A stretch of DNA of 64,000 nt, taken from the NCBI RefSeq assembly GCF_007992095.1, contig NZ_BJZP01000017.1, positions 31,750 through 95,749 on the forward strand, written 5' to 3'. The stretch comes from Paenirhizobium naphthalenivorans (GTDB lineage: Bacteria > Pseudomonadota > Alphaproteobacteria > Rhizobiales > Rhizobiaceae). Both the position numbers and the translations under genes were made by a program. Of the stretch, positions 8,201 through 17,170 are shown in pieces; within the stretch, counting starts at the first letter, position 1, and every line of letters begins with the position of its first letter. The notes beneath the pieces are model-generated. The model was not told where the DNA came from. It worked only from the letters and a program-made list of their open reading frames with translations, and did no database searches.

Positions 8201-9051
8201 GCCATCTCTCCCTTCCGGCCGACGAACAGCGTCAGCGCAACCATGCCAAGCGTGACCAGCACCAGGAAGACCGCCATGGCGGCTGCGAACGGCATGTTAG
8301 ACTGGTAGATCGCCTGATCGGTGATCAGCACGGAAAGCGTCCAGTGCTGCGGCCGGCCGAGGATCTGCGGCAGCAGGTAAGAACCGAGCGCGAAGATGAA
8401 GACCATGATCAGCGTCGCCAGGATTGTGGTGCGGAGCGCCGGAACGACAACGGTAAAGAAGGCACGGGTCGGTGAGGCGCCGAGCGTGCGGGCAGCTTCC
8501 GTCAGCGTCGGATCGAGCCGTACCAGAGCGGGATAAAGAACCAGCACGGTATAGGGCAGCGCCTGATAAACCATGCCCGTCAGCACCGCGCCGAAATTCG
8601 GCATCAGCGCCACCGGTTTGTCCATCAGCCCGATCATCACCAGCAGGTTGGTGATGCCGGCAGTGCGGGAAAAGAGCGTCGACCAGGCGAAACCGATGAT
8701 GACCTCGGAGAGCGACAGGATGGACAGAAGCACAACAAGCCAGAGCACCTGCGCCCGGCGCGACATGCGTGCGAGCAGATAGGTAAAGGGTATTCCCAGC
8801 ACGACGCAGACAACGGCAACCGAAATCGCCAGCATCAGCGAAAAACCGAGAACACCGGCGAAGAACGGGCTGAGGAAGCGGGCGTAATTGTCGAGCACGA
8901 AAGCCGGTGAATAGAAGCCGGCAGGATTGCGCTGGAAAAAGGAGACGGCGATCATCGTGCCGAAGGGCACAACGAAGAACAGGATCAACATGCCCGCCGG
9001 AAAGGCGAGAGGCGCATAGTCGAGCGCTTTCTGGGGCGGTTCGCGTCTCAT
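8197..9051 (-). CDS. ABC transporter permease, spermidine/putrescine type (PotB-like)
   Basis: 284-residue membrane protein. The EAA loop reads EAARTLGASPTRAFFTVVVPALRT; a long hydrophobic first helix (AGMLILFFVVPFGTMIAVSF) follows a basic N terminus. It overlaps both neighbours by 4 bp (ATGA), so the three inner-membrane components are translationally coupled. It should form the channel heterodimer with the downstream PotC-like protein. Confidence 0.9.
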   Translation of the reverse strand: MRREPPQKALDYAPLAFPAGMLILFFVVPFGTMIAVSFFQRNPAGFYSPAFVLDNYARFLSPFFAGVLGFSLMLAISVAVVCVVLGIPFTYLLARMSRRAQVLWLVVLLSILSLSEVIIGFAWSTLFSRTAGITNLLVMIGLMDKPVALMPNFGAVLTGMVYQALPYTVLVLYPALVRLDPTLTEAARTLGASPTRAFFTVVVPALRTTILATLIMVFIFALGSYLLPQILGRPQHWTLSVLITDQAIYQSNMPFAAAMAVFLVLVTLGMVALTLFVGRKGEMA

Positions 9052-10085
9052 GCGGCAAGCACCACGGCGGTGAGCGGATCGATGACCACACCGACCTCCT
9101 GGCCGACATTGACCACCGGGCGTTCGCGCGGGGTCGAGACGGCGATGACCTCCGTACCGGCGACGTCGATGAAGGTTTCGATCGTGCCGCCAAGGTCACG
9201 GATAAAGGTGACCCGGCCGGAAAGCCGCCCCTCCCCTGGCGCCGACAGATGGATGTCTTCTGGCCGGACGGACAGGCTGGCAGCCCCTTGCGCCAGCGAT
9301 GACGTGAAGCCTTCGACCGATTGCCCGAGCACAAGGGTGCGCCCGGCTTCGACGGAGAGCGGCAGGAGATTGGTCGAGCCGATGAAGTCGGCGACGAAGC
9401 GGTCGGCCGGCTTACGATAAATCTCAATCGGGCTCGCCGCCTGGCGGATCTTGCCGCCGTTCATGACGACGACGGTATCGGCCATGGTCATGGCCTCGCG
9501 CTGGTCATGGGTGACGACGATGGTGGTAATGCCGAGCTGCTGCTGCAGCTTGCGCAATTCGACCTGCATCGCCTCGCGCAGCTTGGCGTCGAGCGCCGAG
9601 AGCGGCTCGTCGAGCAGGAAGAGTTTCGGAGAAATGGCAAGCGCCCGGGCGATCGCCACACGCTGGCGCTGACCGCCGGAAAGCTTGGTGACGGGACGGT
9701 CGGCATAGCCGGGAAGATGGATCATCACTAGCAGCTCCTCGACCCGCTTGACCTGCTCCTCGCGACCGATGCCACGGATCCTGAGCGGATAGGCGATGTT
9801 CTCGCCGACGGTCAGATGCGGGAAGAGCGCCAGCGACTGGAACACCATGCCGAGATTGCGCTTGTGGGTGGGCACCCGGGTGATGTCCTCGCCGTCGAGC
9901 ACGATTTCGCCCCCCGTCGGCAGGTCAAGCCCCGCGATCATCCGCAACAGCGTGGTCTTGCCGCAGCCGGACGGTCCGAGCATGCAGACGAAGGTGCCGT
10001 GCGGCACGGTCAGTTGCACCTGGTCGACGGCCGTAAAAGGGCCGAACTGTTTGGTGACACCGTTGAGAATGAGTCCGGACATCAT
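9048..10085 (-). CDS. ABC transporter ATP-binding protein (PotA/FbpC-like)
   Basis: 345-residue ATPase. Walker A GPSGCGKT is at residues 37-44, the signature LSGGQRQR near 139 and Walker B LFLLDEPLSALD near 159, followed by a C-terminal TOBE-type regulatory domain of about 100 residues. The second Met (MSGLILN) is an equally good start. It is separated from the binding-protein gene by 271 bp holding palindromic repeats and is coupled to the PotB-like permease by a 4-bp overlap. Confidence 0.92.
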   Translation of the reverse strand: MMSGLILNGVTKQFGPFTAVDQVQLTVPHGTFVCMLGPSGCGKTTLLRMIAGLDLPTGGEIVLDGEDITRVPTHKRNLGMVFQSLALFPHLTVGENIAYPLRIRGIGREEQVKRVEELLVMIHLPGYADRPVTKLSGGQRQRVAIARALAISPKLFLLDEPLSALDAKLREAMQVELRKLQQQLGITTIVVTHDQREAMTMADTVVVMNGGKIRQAASPIEIYRKPADRFVADFIGSTNLLPLSVEAGRTLVLGQSVEGFTSSLAQGAASLSVRPEDIHLSAPGEGRLSGRVTFIRDLGGTIETFIDVAGTEVIAVSTPRERPVVNVGQEVGVVIDPLTAVVLAA

Positions 10086-10259
10086 GTCTCCGTCAGAAAT
10101 ACGGGTAATGGGATTTTCGTCCCTGTCTGCCCCGACAGCGTCCCCCCATCAAGAGGCGTGATCGTCGTGCTGTCGTCTTTGGGGCTCAAGCGGGGAATTT
10201 TCTTCATCCCCCATCAAAGCGGACGCTGGGCCCTTGCCCTTCGTCCGCCCTGCCAGGTA

Positions 10260-10338
10260 CTTCTCCCCGCCAGCGGGGAGAAGGCGATAGGCCGCCCCGC
10301 TTCCCGTCCCCCTCACACTTGTGCGGATAGGGACGGGA
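10260..10338. repeat. Rhizobial-type palindromic intergenic element (RIME-like)
   Basis: Two palindromes lie back to back. At 10260-10283 an 11-bp stem CTTCTCCCCGC closes on a CA apex. Further on, CCCGTCCC near 10305-10313 pairs with GGGACGGG near 10331-10338. CTTCTCCCC-N-GGGGAGAAG palindromes of this kind are familiar as dispersed intergenic elements in Rhizobium and relatives (established knowledge; the exact element name is inference). It sits between the binding-protein gene and the ATPase gene of one operon and probably acts as an mRNA stem-loop there. Confidence 0.65.
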
Positions 10339-10356
10339 TGGGGGCAATCATCAGGC

Positions 10357-11445
10357 TCAGCCGACGATCAGCTCGGTCCACTTCTGGTTCAACCAGTCCG
10401 ACTTGGTCTGGTAGAGGTCGTAGCGCGGGGTGATCGGCTCGATGTCGGAAGACACGGCGGCGAATTCCTCGGCTGTCAGGTCGAGCAGATCGCGTTTGAC
10501 CGTCGGGGCGGTGCCGACCTTGCGCGACAGGATCGCCTGGATCGACGGCTGGCACATGTAGTCGATAAAGACATGGGCTTCTTCGGTCTTCTCCGAGGCG
10601 CGCGACAGCGCCCAGCAACCGGAATCCTGGATGCCACCTTCCTTCGGGAAGGTCGAGCGAACCGGGTTGCCGTCGGCGGCGGCAAGGCCGGTGACGTCGT
10701 GGTAATACTGCCCCATCGGGATTTCGCCCGACTTCAGCGCCTGTTCGAACTGGGCTTCGTCACGATACCAGAGACGGACGTTCGGCTTGACTTCAGCCAG
10801 CTTGTCGAAAGCTTTCAGAATGCCCTCTTCCGTGTCGAGCGCATTGGTGCCGCCAAAATAGGTCTTGGCCGTCACTTCGAGCAGGAAGGAGTTGGAGACG
10901 AGCGCCAGCAGGCCAAGCTTGTCTTCGTTCGCCGGGTCCCAAAGGGCTGCCCACGAGGTCGGCGCTTCCTTGTAGACGTCAGTGTTGGTGACAAGCGTGA
11001 TGTACCAGGCAACGGCGCCGATACCGGCGATGCGGCCGTCCGGATACTTGTTGACGAAACGGTCGATCAGGTTCGAGGCGTTCTTGATCTTCGCCGTGTC
11101 GAGCGGTGCCCAGAGCTCGGTCGACTGGCCCTTCAGCATCGACACCTGCGACACCATCGAAACGTCAGCCGGAGCCTGGCCGGCCTTGGCTGCCTGCTCA
11201 AGCTGCACGAGCCAGGCTTCGCCGGTCGGCTCGGCGATGGATTCGATAGCGATGCCAGTCGCCTTGGTGAATTCGGGGAAGATATTCTTGTCGAACGAAT
11301 CCTTGAAGTAGCCGCCGTAGACGCCAACCTTCAGCGACTTGTCCTGGGCACGAAGGATCGACGGCATGGCGAGCATACCGGCGCCTGCCAGCGAGCCGGC
11401 CAGCACGCCGCGGCGGCTGACGGAAGCATTCAGAATTTTCTTCAT
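10357..11445 (-). CDS. Periplasmic substrate-binding protein, spermidine/putrescine (PotD) type
   Basis: 362 residues from the chosen ATG, which is preceded by AAGGGAAC; a longer frame adds 11 unlikely residues. The N terminus SRRGVLAGSLAGAGMLAMPSILRAQ resembles a twin-arginine or long Sec signal ending at about residue 28. The mature part, SLKVGVYGGYFKDSFDKNIFPEF, is typical of PotD-like (SBP_bac_8) proteins. It lies between a ureohydrolase gene and the ATPase gene, so the ligand is probably a polyamine, agmatine or guanidino acid. That is inference from context. Confidence 0.88.
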   Translation of the reverse strand: MKKILNASVSRRGVLAGSLAGAGMLAMPSILRAQDKSLKVGVYGGYFKDSFDKNIFPEFTKATGIAIESIAEPTGEAWLVQLEQAAKAGQAPADVSMVSQVSMLKGQSTELWAPLDTAKIKNASNLIDRFVNKYPDGRIAGIGAVAWYITLVTNTDVYKEAPTSWAALWDPANEDKLGLLALVSNSFLLEVTAKTYFGGTNALDTEEGILKAFDKLAEVKPNVRLWYRDEAQFEQALKSGEIPMGQYYHDVTGLAAADGNPVRSTFPKEGGIQDSGCWALSRASEKTEEAHVFIDYMCQPSIQAILSRKVGTAPTVKRDLLDLTAEEFAAVSSDIEPITPRYDLYQTKSDWLNQKWTELIVG

Positions 11446-11530
11446 TGGTCGTGTTCCCTTGTCTTCGTTGGTTATCATGAAGTCCGATCCGGGGCGCTGA
11501 TAGCGCTGCCCCGGACAAAATTCCAGTCGT

Positions 11531-12586
11531 TCAGCGACCCTTGATCGCCGGACTATAGACCATCAGGCTGAGGATTTCGAAGAGAACCTGCGCGCCGGCA
11601 TGGGCCGTGTTGTGGGTCGCATCATACTGCGGAGCGACCTCCACAACATCGCCGCCGACGAGGTTCATGCCCTTGAGGCCGCGGATCAGCTCGAGCACTT
11701 CACGCGACGAAAGACCACCGACTTCCGGCGTGCCGGTGCCCGGCGCGATACTCGGATCAAGGCTGTCGATGTCGAAGGAGAGATAGGTCGGGCCGTCGCC
11801 GATGATCTTCTTCGCCTTTTCGATGATGGCAGGCATACCAAGGCCAGTGACCTCCTCGGCATGGATCACCGTCATGCCGGATTCATAGGAAAACTCCCAC
11901 AGATATTCGGCAGGACCACGGATACCGATCTGGATGGTGCGGCTCGGGTCGAGCGAACCATCCAGAACCGCATTACGGAAGGGGCCACCATGATGAAACT
12001 TCGACTGGTCGAACGGACCACCGGTGTCACAGTGCGCATCAATGTGGACGAGGCCAACCGGACCATGTTTCTTGGCGATGGGCTTCAGAATCGACTGGCT
12101 GATCGAATGGTCACCCCCCACCGAAAGCGGCAGGACGCCGGCTTCGACGATCTTCGTCATGTACCGTTCGATGTCCTCATGGCTGAGTTCCAGGCGGTAG
12201 CGGCTGGAAAAGGGCACGTCGCCGATGTCGCCAACCTTGAGGTCGAAAATCGGTGCGCAGTCGAGCACATGGTTGTAGGGGCCGATGCGGTCGATGGCCC
12301 GCAAGGCGCGAGGTCCAAAGCGCGAGCCCGGACGGTTGGACACGCCAAGGTCCATCGGCACGCCGACGATCGCCACCTGCAGATCGCCGAAATCCGGGTT
12401 CTGCGGGTCGACCGGCCGGTGCGGCGCCGAAAGGAAGGTCGGCACACCAGCGTAAGGTGCTGCGCGCGTGCCGCCCTGGAAAATCTTCTCGCCAACCTTG
12501 GCGAACTTCGGATCGAAAATCTCGCCGGCATTGTCACCACCAAATTTGGCACGCAGGTCAGCAAGCTTCTTTTCGTCGAACGTCAT
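11531..12586 (-). CDS. speB: Ureohydrolase, agmatinase/guanidinobutyrase family
   Basis: 351-residue binuclear-metal hydrolase of the arginase superfamily, which releases urea from a guanidino substrate. All six expected metal ligands are visible: H160 (GGDHS), D183, H185 and D187 (DAHCD), and D272 and D274 (FDIDSLDP). GVPMDLGVSNRPGSRFGPRA and APGTGTPEVGG are family hallmarks. It has an N-terminal extension of about 60 residues relative to short agmatinases. It heads the operon that continues into a polyamine-type importer and is divergent from a LysR gene. Agmatine, 4-guanidinobutyrate and 3-guanidinopropionate are all possible substrates; guanidine itself cannot be excluded. Confidence 0.88.
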   Translation of the reverse strand: MTFDEKKLADLRAKFGGDNAGEIFDPKFAKVGEKIFQGGTRAAPYAGVPTFLSAPHRPVDPQNPDFGDLQVAIVGVPMDLGVSNRPGSRFGPRALRAIDRIGPYNHVLDCAPIFDLKVGDIGDVPFSSRYRLELSHEDIERYMTKIVEAGVLPLSVGGDHSISQSILKPIAKKHGPVGLVHIDAHCDTGGPFDQSKFHHGGPFRNAVLDGSLDPSRTIQIGIRGPAEYLWEFSYESGMTVIHAEEVTGLGMPAIIEKAKKIIGDGPTYLSFDIDSLDPSIAPGTGTPEVGGLSSREVLELIRGLKGMNLVGGDVVEVAPQYDATHNTAHAGAQVLFEILSLMVYSPAIKGR

Positions 12587-12758
12587 GACTTCACCCTTTT
12601 CGCATCAGCACGACAGGCACTCCGATCGCGCAACGACTGTTTATGCGGCAGACCTTCGACCTGCCTTTAATGTGAGCATTAATCCGCAAAGCCTATGGAA
12701 ATGCAATTCACGATGTTATAGCAATCGTTGTGAGAAAAATTCACAAAGCAAAAACCCG
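12587..12758. promoter_or_regulatory. Divergent promoter region of the ureohydrolase operon and the LysR gene
   Basis: AT-rich 172-bp gap between divergent genes. Around 12707-12733 there is an interrupted inverted repeat (TTCACGAT, then ATCGTTGTGAG with one extra base), which contains the T-N11-A style dyad expected for a LysR-type regulator. Promoter hexamers were not assigned with confidence. Confidence 0.5.
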
Positions 12759-13769
12759 ATGTCGAACCGTTTGCCGCCGCTCAATCCGCTCCGCGCCTTC
12801 GAGGCTGCGGCCCGGCGCGGCTCGATTTCAGCCGCCGCGCGTGAGCTGAACGTCACCCATGGCGCGGTGAGCCACCAGATCAAGACGCTCGAGGAAACGC
12901 TGAAGGCGGCGCTGTTCGAGCGCGGCGGCAAGCGGTTGAAGCTGACTCCACAGGGCGCGCTTTTGCTGCCGGCAGTGTCCTCCGCCTTCGACGGCATTGC
13001 GGCCGCCACCGCGCTGATGAACCGACCCTCGACCAGCGGCTCACTGCGTATATCCTGCGTGCCGGCACTGCTGTCGCTGTGGCTGATCCCGCGGATGAAC
13101 AGCTTCTCCGAGCAATATCCGGAGATCAGCCTGACGCTGACCTCAAGCAATGACGCGGACCTCATCCATTCGCCCGACATCGACATTGCCATTCTCTACG
13201 GCCCCGGCGGCTGGCGCGACTGCTGGACGCGATTGTGGAGCACGCTGCAACTATTCCCGGTCGTATCGCCCACACTCCTCAATTCCCGGCCGCTCCGCTC
13301 AATCCGCGACCTGCGCGACCATGTACTGCTGCACGGCGACGATGGCCGGGAATGGAACACCTGGCTGGCCGCCGCCGATCAACTCGACGTGCCGCGCGGG
13401 CGGCAGCATTTCATGAGCGATGCGCGACTGTCGACCGAGGCCGCCCGTCATGGACAGGGGGTGTCTCTTGGCGACAGCATCACCGCGTCGAGCCTGATCG
13501 CCGCCGGCGAGCTGGTCATCCCCTTCGACCTGTCGGTGCCGGCGACCAACGCCTTTTATGTCGCGACCCGCAACGATTTGCGCACCGCACCGATCGTCCG
13601 CGTCTTCATCGACTGGCTGTTCTCCACGCTGGAAAACGAGCGTAGTTCGCAAACGAGTCCGGTGATCCGCCAAGCGAACCGCAGCCGCACGCCAAGGACC
13701 GCCAAGACCCAGCCAGCCCTTAAATCCGACATTTCCCATCCCGGCGCAAACGCCGAAACGACCTCCTGA
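12759..13769 (+). CDS. LysR-family transcriptional regulator (GcvA-like)
   Basis: 336 residues from the ATG opening MSNRLPPLNPLRAFEAAARR; the open frame extends upstream but without LysR homology. The winged helix-turn-helix (SISAAARELNVTHGAVSHQIKTLE) occupies residues 20-45, and a LysR substrate-binding domain follows. The C terminus carries about 35 extra low-complexity residues. It is divergent from the ureohydrolase/importer operon, which it probably controls, and lies 17 bp upstream of an aminotransferase gene on the same strand, which could be a further target. Confidence 0.88.
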   Translation: MSNRLPPLNPLRAFEAAARRGSISAAARELNVTHGAVSHQIKTLEETLKAALFERGGKRLKLTPQGALLLPAVSSAFDGIAAATALMNRPSTSGSLRISCVPALLSLWLIPRMNSFSEQYPEISLTLTSSNDADLIHSPDIDIAILYGPGGWRDCWTRLWSTLQLFPVVSPTLLNSRPLRSIRDLRDHVLLHGDDGREWNTWLAAADQLDVPRGRQHFMSDARLSTEAARHGQGVSLGDSITASSLIAAGELVIPFDLSVPATNAFYVATRNDLRTAPIVRVFIDWLFSTLENERSSQTSPVIRQANRSRTPRTAKTQPALKSDISHPGANAETTS

Positions 13770-13786
13770 AACAGACGAGTAAGACC

Positions 13787-14962
13787 ATGCCCGCATCCGC
13801 TTTCAACCCACTGATCAACCGCCTCTCCCCGCCACCGGTGCCTTCCGTCTTCGCCTGGGCCCGGGCCTATGACGGCGCCCGCGGCCCGCTGATCGACCTA
13901 TCCCAGGCCGTTCCAGGTTATCCTCCGCATCCAGACATGCTGACCTGGCTCGGCGAAGCAGCCTCATCCCGCGCCTATGCTGGCTACGGACCGATCGAGG
14001 GGGAAGCGGACCTGCGGACGGCCTATGCGACCGAGATGACGGACATCTATGGCGCAACGGTCAAAGCTGCGAACATCCACATCACATCCGGCTGCAACCA
14101 GGCTTTCATGGCCGCCGCTATGGCGATTGCCGGGCCGGGCGATGCGGTTGCCCTGACCGACCCCTACTACTTCAATCAGGAAACCACGCTCGCCATGATG
14201 GGCATCGAACGCCGCCTGCTGTGGCTCGATCCGGCGAACGGCTTCGTTCCCAACATCGAAGCGGTGCGCAAGATCCTCGCAACGGGCGTCAAGGCGCTCG
14301 GGCTGGTTTCGCCGAACAATCCGACCGGCGCGGTCTATCCGGCCGGCCTGCTCGGCGAGATCTTCGCGGCTTGCCGTGACGCCGGCGCCTGGCTGATGCT
14401 GGACGAGACCTATCGCGACTTCCTGCCGGAAGGCGAGCGCCCGCATGACCTGCTGTCGGTGCCGGGCTGGGAGGACAACCTGATCCTGCTCTATTCCTTC
14501 TCCAAGTCCTTCTGCATCCCCGGCCATCGCCTGGGCGCAGTGACCGCCGGTCCGAAGGCCGTCGCCGAGATCGCCAAGGTGATGGACAACTTGCAGATCT
14601 GCGCGCCGCGCGCACCGCAAGCGGCGATTGCCCGCGCCATTCCGGCGCTGAAAGACTGGCGCAACGCCAACCGCGCGGAGATCGCCAGACGCGCCGATAC
14701 CTTGCGCGCCGTCATGGCCGAGCTTCCGGACTGGAAGATGGATTCCATCGGCGCCTATTTCGCCTTCATCCGCCACCCGTTCGCCGGCACGCTTTCGGCG
14801 GAAGTGGCGGAAAGACTGGCAAAGCAGGCGGGCGTCGTCTGCATTCCGGGCGCCTATTTCGGCGAGGGGCAGGAGAATTACCTGCGGTTCGCCTTCGCCA
14901 ATGCCGACAGCGCGACCATCGCCTCGCTGCGCGGGCGGCTAGCCGGCTTCACGCTCAGCTGA
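13787..14962 (+). CDS. PLP-dependent aminotransferase, class I/II
   Basis: 391-residue fold-type I aminotransferase. The PLP lysine K240 is in SFSKSFCIPGHRLG, the phosphate-binding and ring-contacting residues N178 (SPNNPTG), D206 and Y209 (DETY) are present, and R248 would bind the carboxylate. It transfers an amino group between an amino acid or amine and a 2-oxo acid in the cytoplasm. Its position behind the LysR gene and opposite a ureohydrolase/polyamine importer suggests a link to guanidino or amino acid catabolism. The substrate is not known. Confidence 0.88.
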   Translation: MPASAFNPLINRLSPPPVPSVFAWARAYDGARGPLIDLSQAVPGYPPHPDMLTWLGEAASSRAYAGYGPIEGEADLRTAYATEMTDIYGATVKAANIHITSGCNQAFMAAAMAIAGPGDAVALTDPYYFNQETTLAMMGIERRLLWLDPANGFVPNIEAVRKILATGVKALGLVSPNNPTGAVYPAGLLGEIFAACRDAGAWLMLDETYRDFLPEGERPHDLLSVPGWEDNLILLYSFSKSFCIPGHRLGAVTAGPKAVAEIAKVMDNLQICAPRAPQAAIARAIPALKDWRNANRAEIARRADTLRAVMAELPDWKMDSIGAYFAFIRHPFAGTLSAEVAERLAKQAGVVCIPGAYFGEGQENYLRFAFANADSATIASLRGRLAGFTLS

Positions 14963-14983
14963 ACCGGCACGACGGGGAGCAGG

Positions 14984-16204
14984 ATGCATATGACCGCACG
15001 GCGCATAGCGATCATCGGTGGAGGACCGGCGGGCCTGATGGCCGCCGAACAGCTGTCACATGCCGGCCATGCTGTCACAGTCTACGAGGCCATGCCGACC
15101 GTTGCCCGCAAGTTTTTGCTGGCGGGCAAGTCCGGGCTCAACATCACCCATTCCGAGCCCTATGAGCGCTTCGTCGCACGCTTTGGGGCGGCAGCCCGGT
15201 GGCTCCGCCCGATGCTCGACGGCTTCACTCCGCAGGACGTGCGCGACTGGGCCGACGGTCTTGGCACCGAAACCTTCACCGGCACCTCGGGACGGGTTTT
15301 TCCGAAGGCCATGAAGGCTTCGCCGCTGCTGCGCGCCTGGCTGAAACGACTGGAGGCGCAGGGTGTGAGAATCCTCACCCGCCACCGCTGGATCGGCTTC
15401 GACGGCAATGCCTGCCGGATCGACACACCGCACGGGCAAGAGACGGTTCAGGCCGACGCCGTGCTGCTGGCACTTGGCGGGGCGAGCTGGCCGAAGCTCG
15501 GGTCGGACGCGGTCTGGGTTCCCTGGCTTCAGGCGCAGGGCGTCGATGTCGCCCAGTTCCGACCCGCCAATTGCGGCTTCGACTGCGCTTTCTCCGAAGC
15601 CTTCACCGAACGTTTTGCCGGAGAGCCGGTCAAGTCGGTGACGGCAACCAGCGCCGCTGGCACCACCCAAGGCGAGTTCGTCATCAGCCGCAACGGCATT
15701 GAGGGCAGTCTGATCTACGCCCATGCCAGCGCCTTGCGGGACGCGCTGCAAAAGGACGGTACGGCCAACCTCGTTCTCGACCTCGCACCCGGCCGAACCA
15801 TCGACAGGCTGACGCGGGATCTCGAACGGCAGGATGCCAAGGCGAGCTTTTCCAACCGCTTGAGAAAAGGCGCTAGCCTCGACGGCGTGAAAGCGGCTCT
15901 GTTGAGGGAGCAGGTTTCGGACGCCAGCCAGCTTGATGCCCCGCGTCTTGCCGAAGCCATCAAGGCGCTGCCCCTGCCCGTCGTCGCCCCTCGGCCGATC
16001 GCCGAGGCGATTTCGTCGGCCGGCGGAATCACTTTCGACAGCGTCGACGAAAACCTGATGCTGAAGGCCTTGCCCGGCACCTTCGTCGCCGGCGAGATGC
16101 TGGATTGGGAGGCACCGACCGGAGGCTACCTGCTGACAGCCTGCCTGGCGAGCGGGAGGAGCGTGGCCCACGGCATTGAAACCTGGCTGGCGAAGGGCGG
16201 CTAA
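14984..16204 (+). CDS. TIGR03862-type flavoprotein (HI0933-like NAD(P)/FAD-dependent oxidoreductase)
   Basis: 406 residues; the second Met (MTARRIAIIGGGPAG) may be the real start. The FAD motif GGGPAG lies at residues 12-17, followed by ARKFLLAGKSGLNITHSEPY, the hallmark of the HI0933/YhiN and TIGR03862 families, and a C-terminal FAD-contacting GGYLLTACLASG. The biochemical role of this family is not established. It follows the aminotransferase by 21 bp and may be co-transcribed. A stem-loop lies 60 bp beyond its stop. Confidence 0.85.
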   Translation: MHMTARRIAIIGGGPAGLMAAEQLSHAGHAVTVYEAMPTVARKFLLAGKSGLNITHSEPYERFVARFGAAARWLRPMLDGFTPQDVRDWADGLGTETFTGTSGRVFPKAMKASPLLRAWLKRLEAQGVRILTRHRWIGFDGNACRIDTPHGQETVQADAVLLALGGASWPKLGSDAVWVPWLQAQGVDVAQFRPANCGFDCAFSEAFTERFAGEPVKSVTATSAAGTTQGEFVISRNGIEGSLIYAHASALRDALQKDGTANLVLDLAPGRTIDRLTRDLERQDAKASFSNRLRKGASLDGVKAALLREQVSDASQLDAPRLAEAIKALPLPVVAPRPIAEAISSAGGITFDSVDENLMLKALPGTFVAGEMLDWEAPTGGYLLTACLASGRSVAHGIETWLAKGG

Positions 16205-16263
16205 CGCCGCCACAGATGCAAAGGCGCCGACCGGGCGGCGTCGGGCTGGTTCGTTGCGCGTCT

Positions 16264-16281
16264 GCGCTGGTTAGCCAGCGC
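16264..16281 (+). terminator. Hairpin after the TIGR03862 gene
   Basis: GCGCTGG-TTAG-CCAGCGC, a perfect 7-bp stem between the flavoprotein gene and the TIM-barrel gene. Only a weak T-rich tail follows, so it is a possible rather than certain terminator. Confidence 0.45.
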
Positions 16282-16369
16282 TGACGCTTTGACCCGGCGA
16301 CGACACCGGCCTACGCTCACGCGTGCGAGGGCAGCACGATCAGGCGCTGCCGGGAGGAAACAAAAGCCG

Positions 16370-17170
16370 ATGAAATTCGCACTTAATTACATGACCGCGC
16401 CGGCCATGCCAGTCGCAGACTTTCTCGACCTTGCACTCTCGCTCGGCATCAAGGCCGTCGAGATCCGCAACGATCTGGCGGACAACGCCATTCTCGACGG
16501 CACACCGGCCACGACAATCAGGAGACTGACCGAAGAGCGCGACATCGAGATCATCTCGATCAATGCGCTACAACGTTTCAACGCCTGGAGCGAGGCACGT
16601 GCCCGGGAGGCGCGCTCGCTGCTTGCCTATGCCCGTGATTGCGGCGCCAATGCGCTGGTGCTCGTACCAACGAACGACGGATCCGGCCGCGAAAATGGCG
16701 TGCGGCAGGAGAGCCTGCGGCTGGCGCTCACGGAACTGAAACCACTTTTTGAGGACGCAGGGATCACTGGCCTGGTGGAGCCGCTCGGCTTCGAGATTTG
16801 CTCGCTGCGTTCCAAGCGGGAGGCAGTGGATGCGATCGAATCCGTCGGCGGCAACGTCTTCAAGCTGGTGCACGACACTTTCCACCATCATCTGGCCGGC
16901 GAGAGCCAGATCTTCCCCGACCACACCGGGCTGGTGCACATATCCGGTGTCACCGATCCGGATGTGTCGCCCGCCGCCATGCAGGACAGCCACCGGACGC
17001 TGGTCGACGCTTTGGACCGGCTCGGCACTATCGGTCAGATCGGCGCGCTCCGCGCCGCCGGGTATGCGGGCCACCTGTCCTTCGAACCCTTTGCCCGTAG
17101 CGTTCATACTCTCACTGATCCGGGTGCCGCGCTGAGGACGAGCATCGACCATATCCGGGCGACCGCTTAG
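16370..17170 (+). CDS. TIM-barrel sugar isomerase/epimerase (AP endonuclease 2 fold, IolI/IolE-like)
   Basis: 266 residues from the ATG that follows GGGAGGAA; the longer frame upstream is poor coding sequence. The family (xylose isomerase-like TIM barrel) includes inosose isomerase IolI and inosose dehydratase IolE. Visible features are the N-terminal MKFALNYMTAP, the metal-ligand glutamate region LVEPLGFEI, and HDTFHHHLAG with clustered histidines. It lies just upstream of an inositol-type ABC importer and next to IolR-like sites, so a role in inositol or related polyol metabolism is likely. IolI is the best guess from length; the reaction is unproven. Confidence 0.75.
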   Translation: MKFALNYMTAPAMPVADFLDLALSLGIKAVEIRNDLADNAILDGTPATTIRRLTEERDIEIISINALQRFNAWSEARAREARSLLAYARDCGANALVLVPTNDGSGRENGVRQESLRLALTELKPLFEDAGITGLVEPLGFEICSLRSKREAVDAIESVGGNVFKLVHDTFHHHLAGESQIFPDHTGLVHISGVTDPDVSPAAMQDSHRTLVDALDRLGTIGQIGALRAAGYAGHLSFEPFARSVHTLTDPGAALRTSIDHIRATA

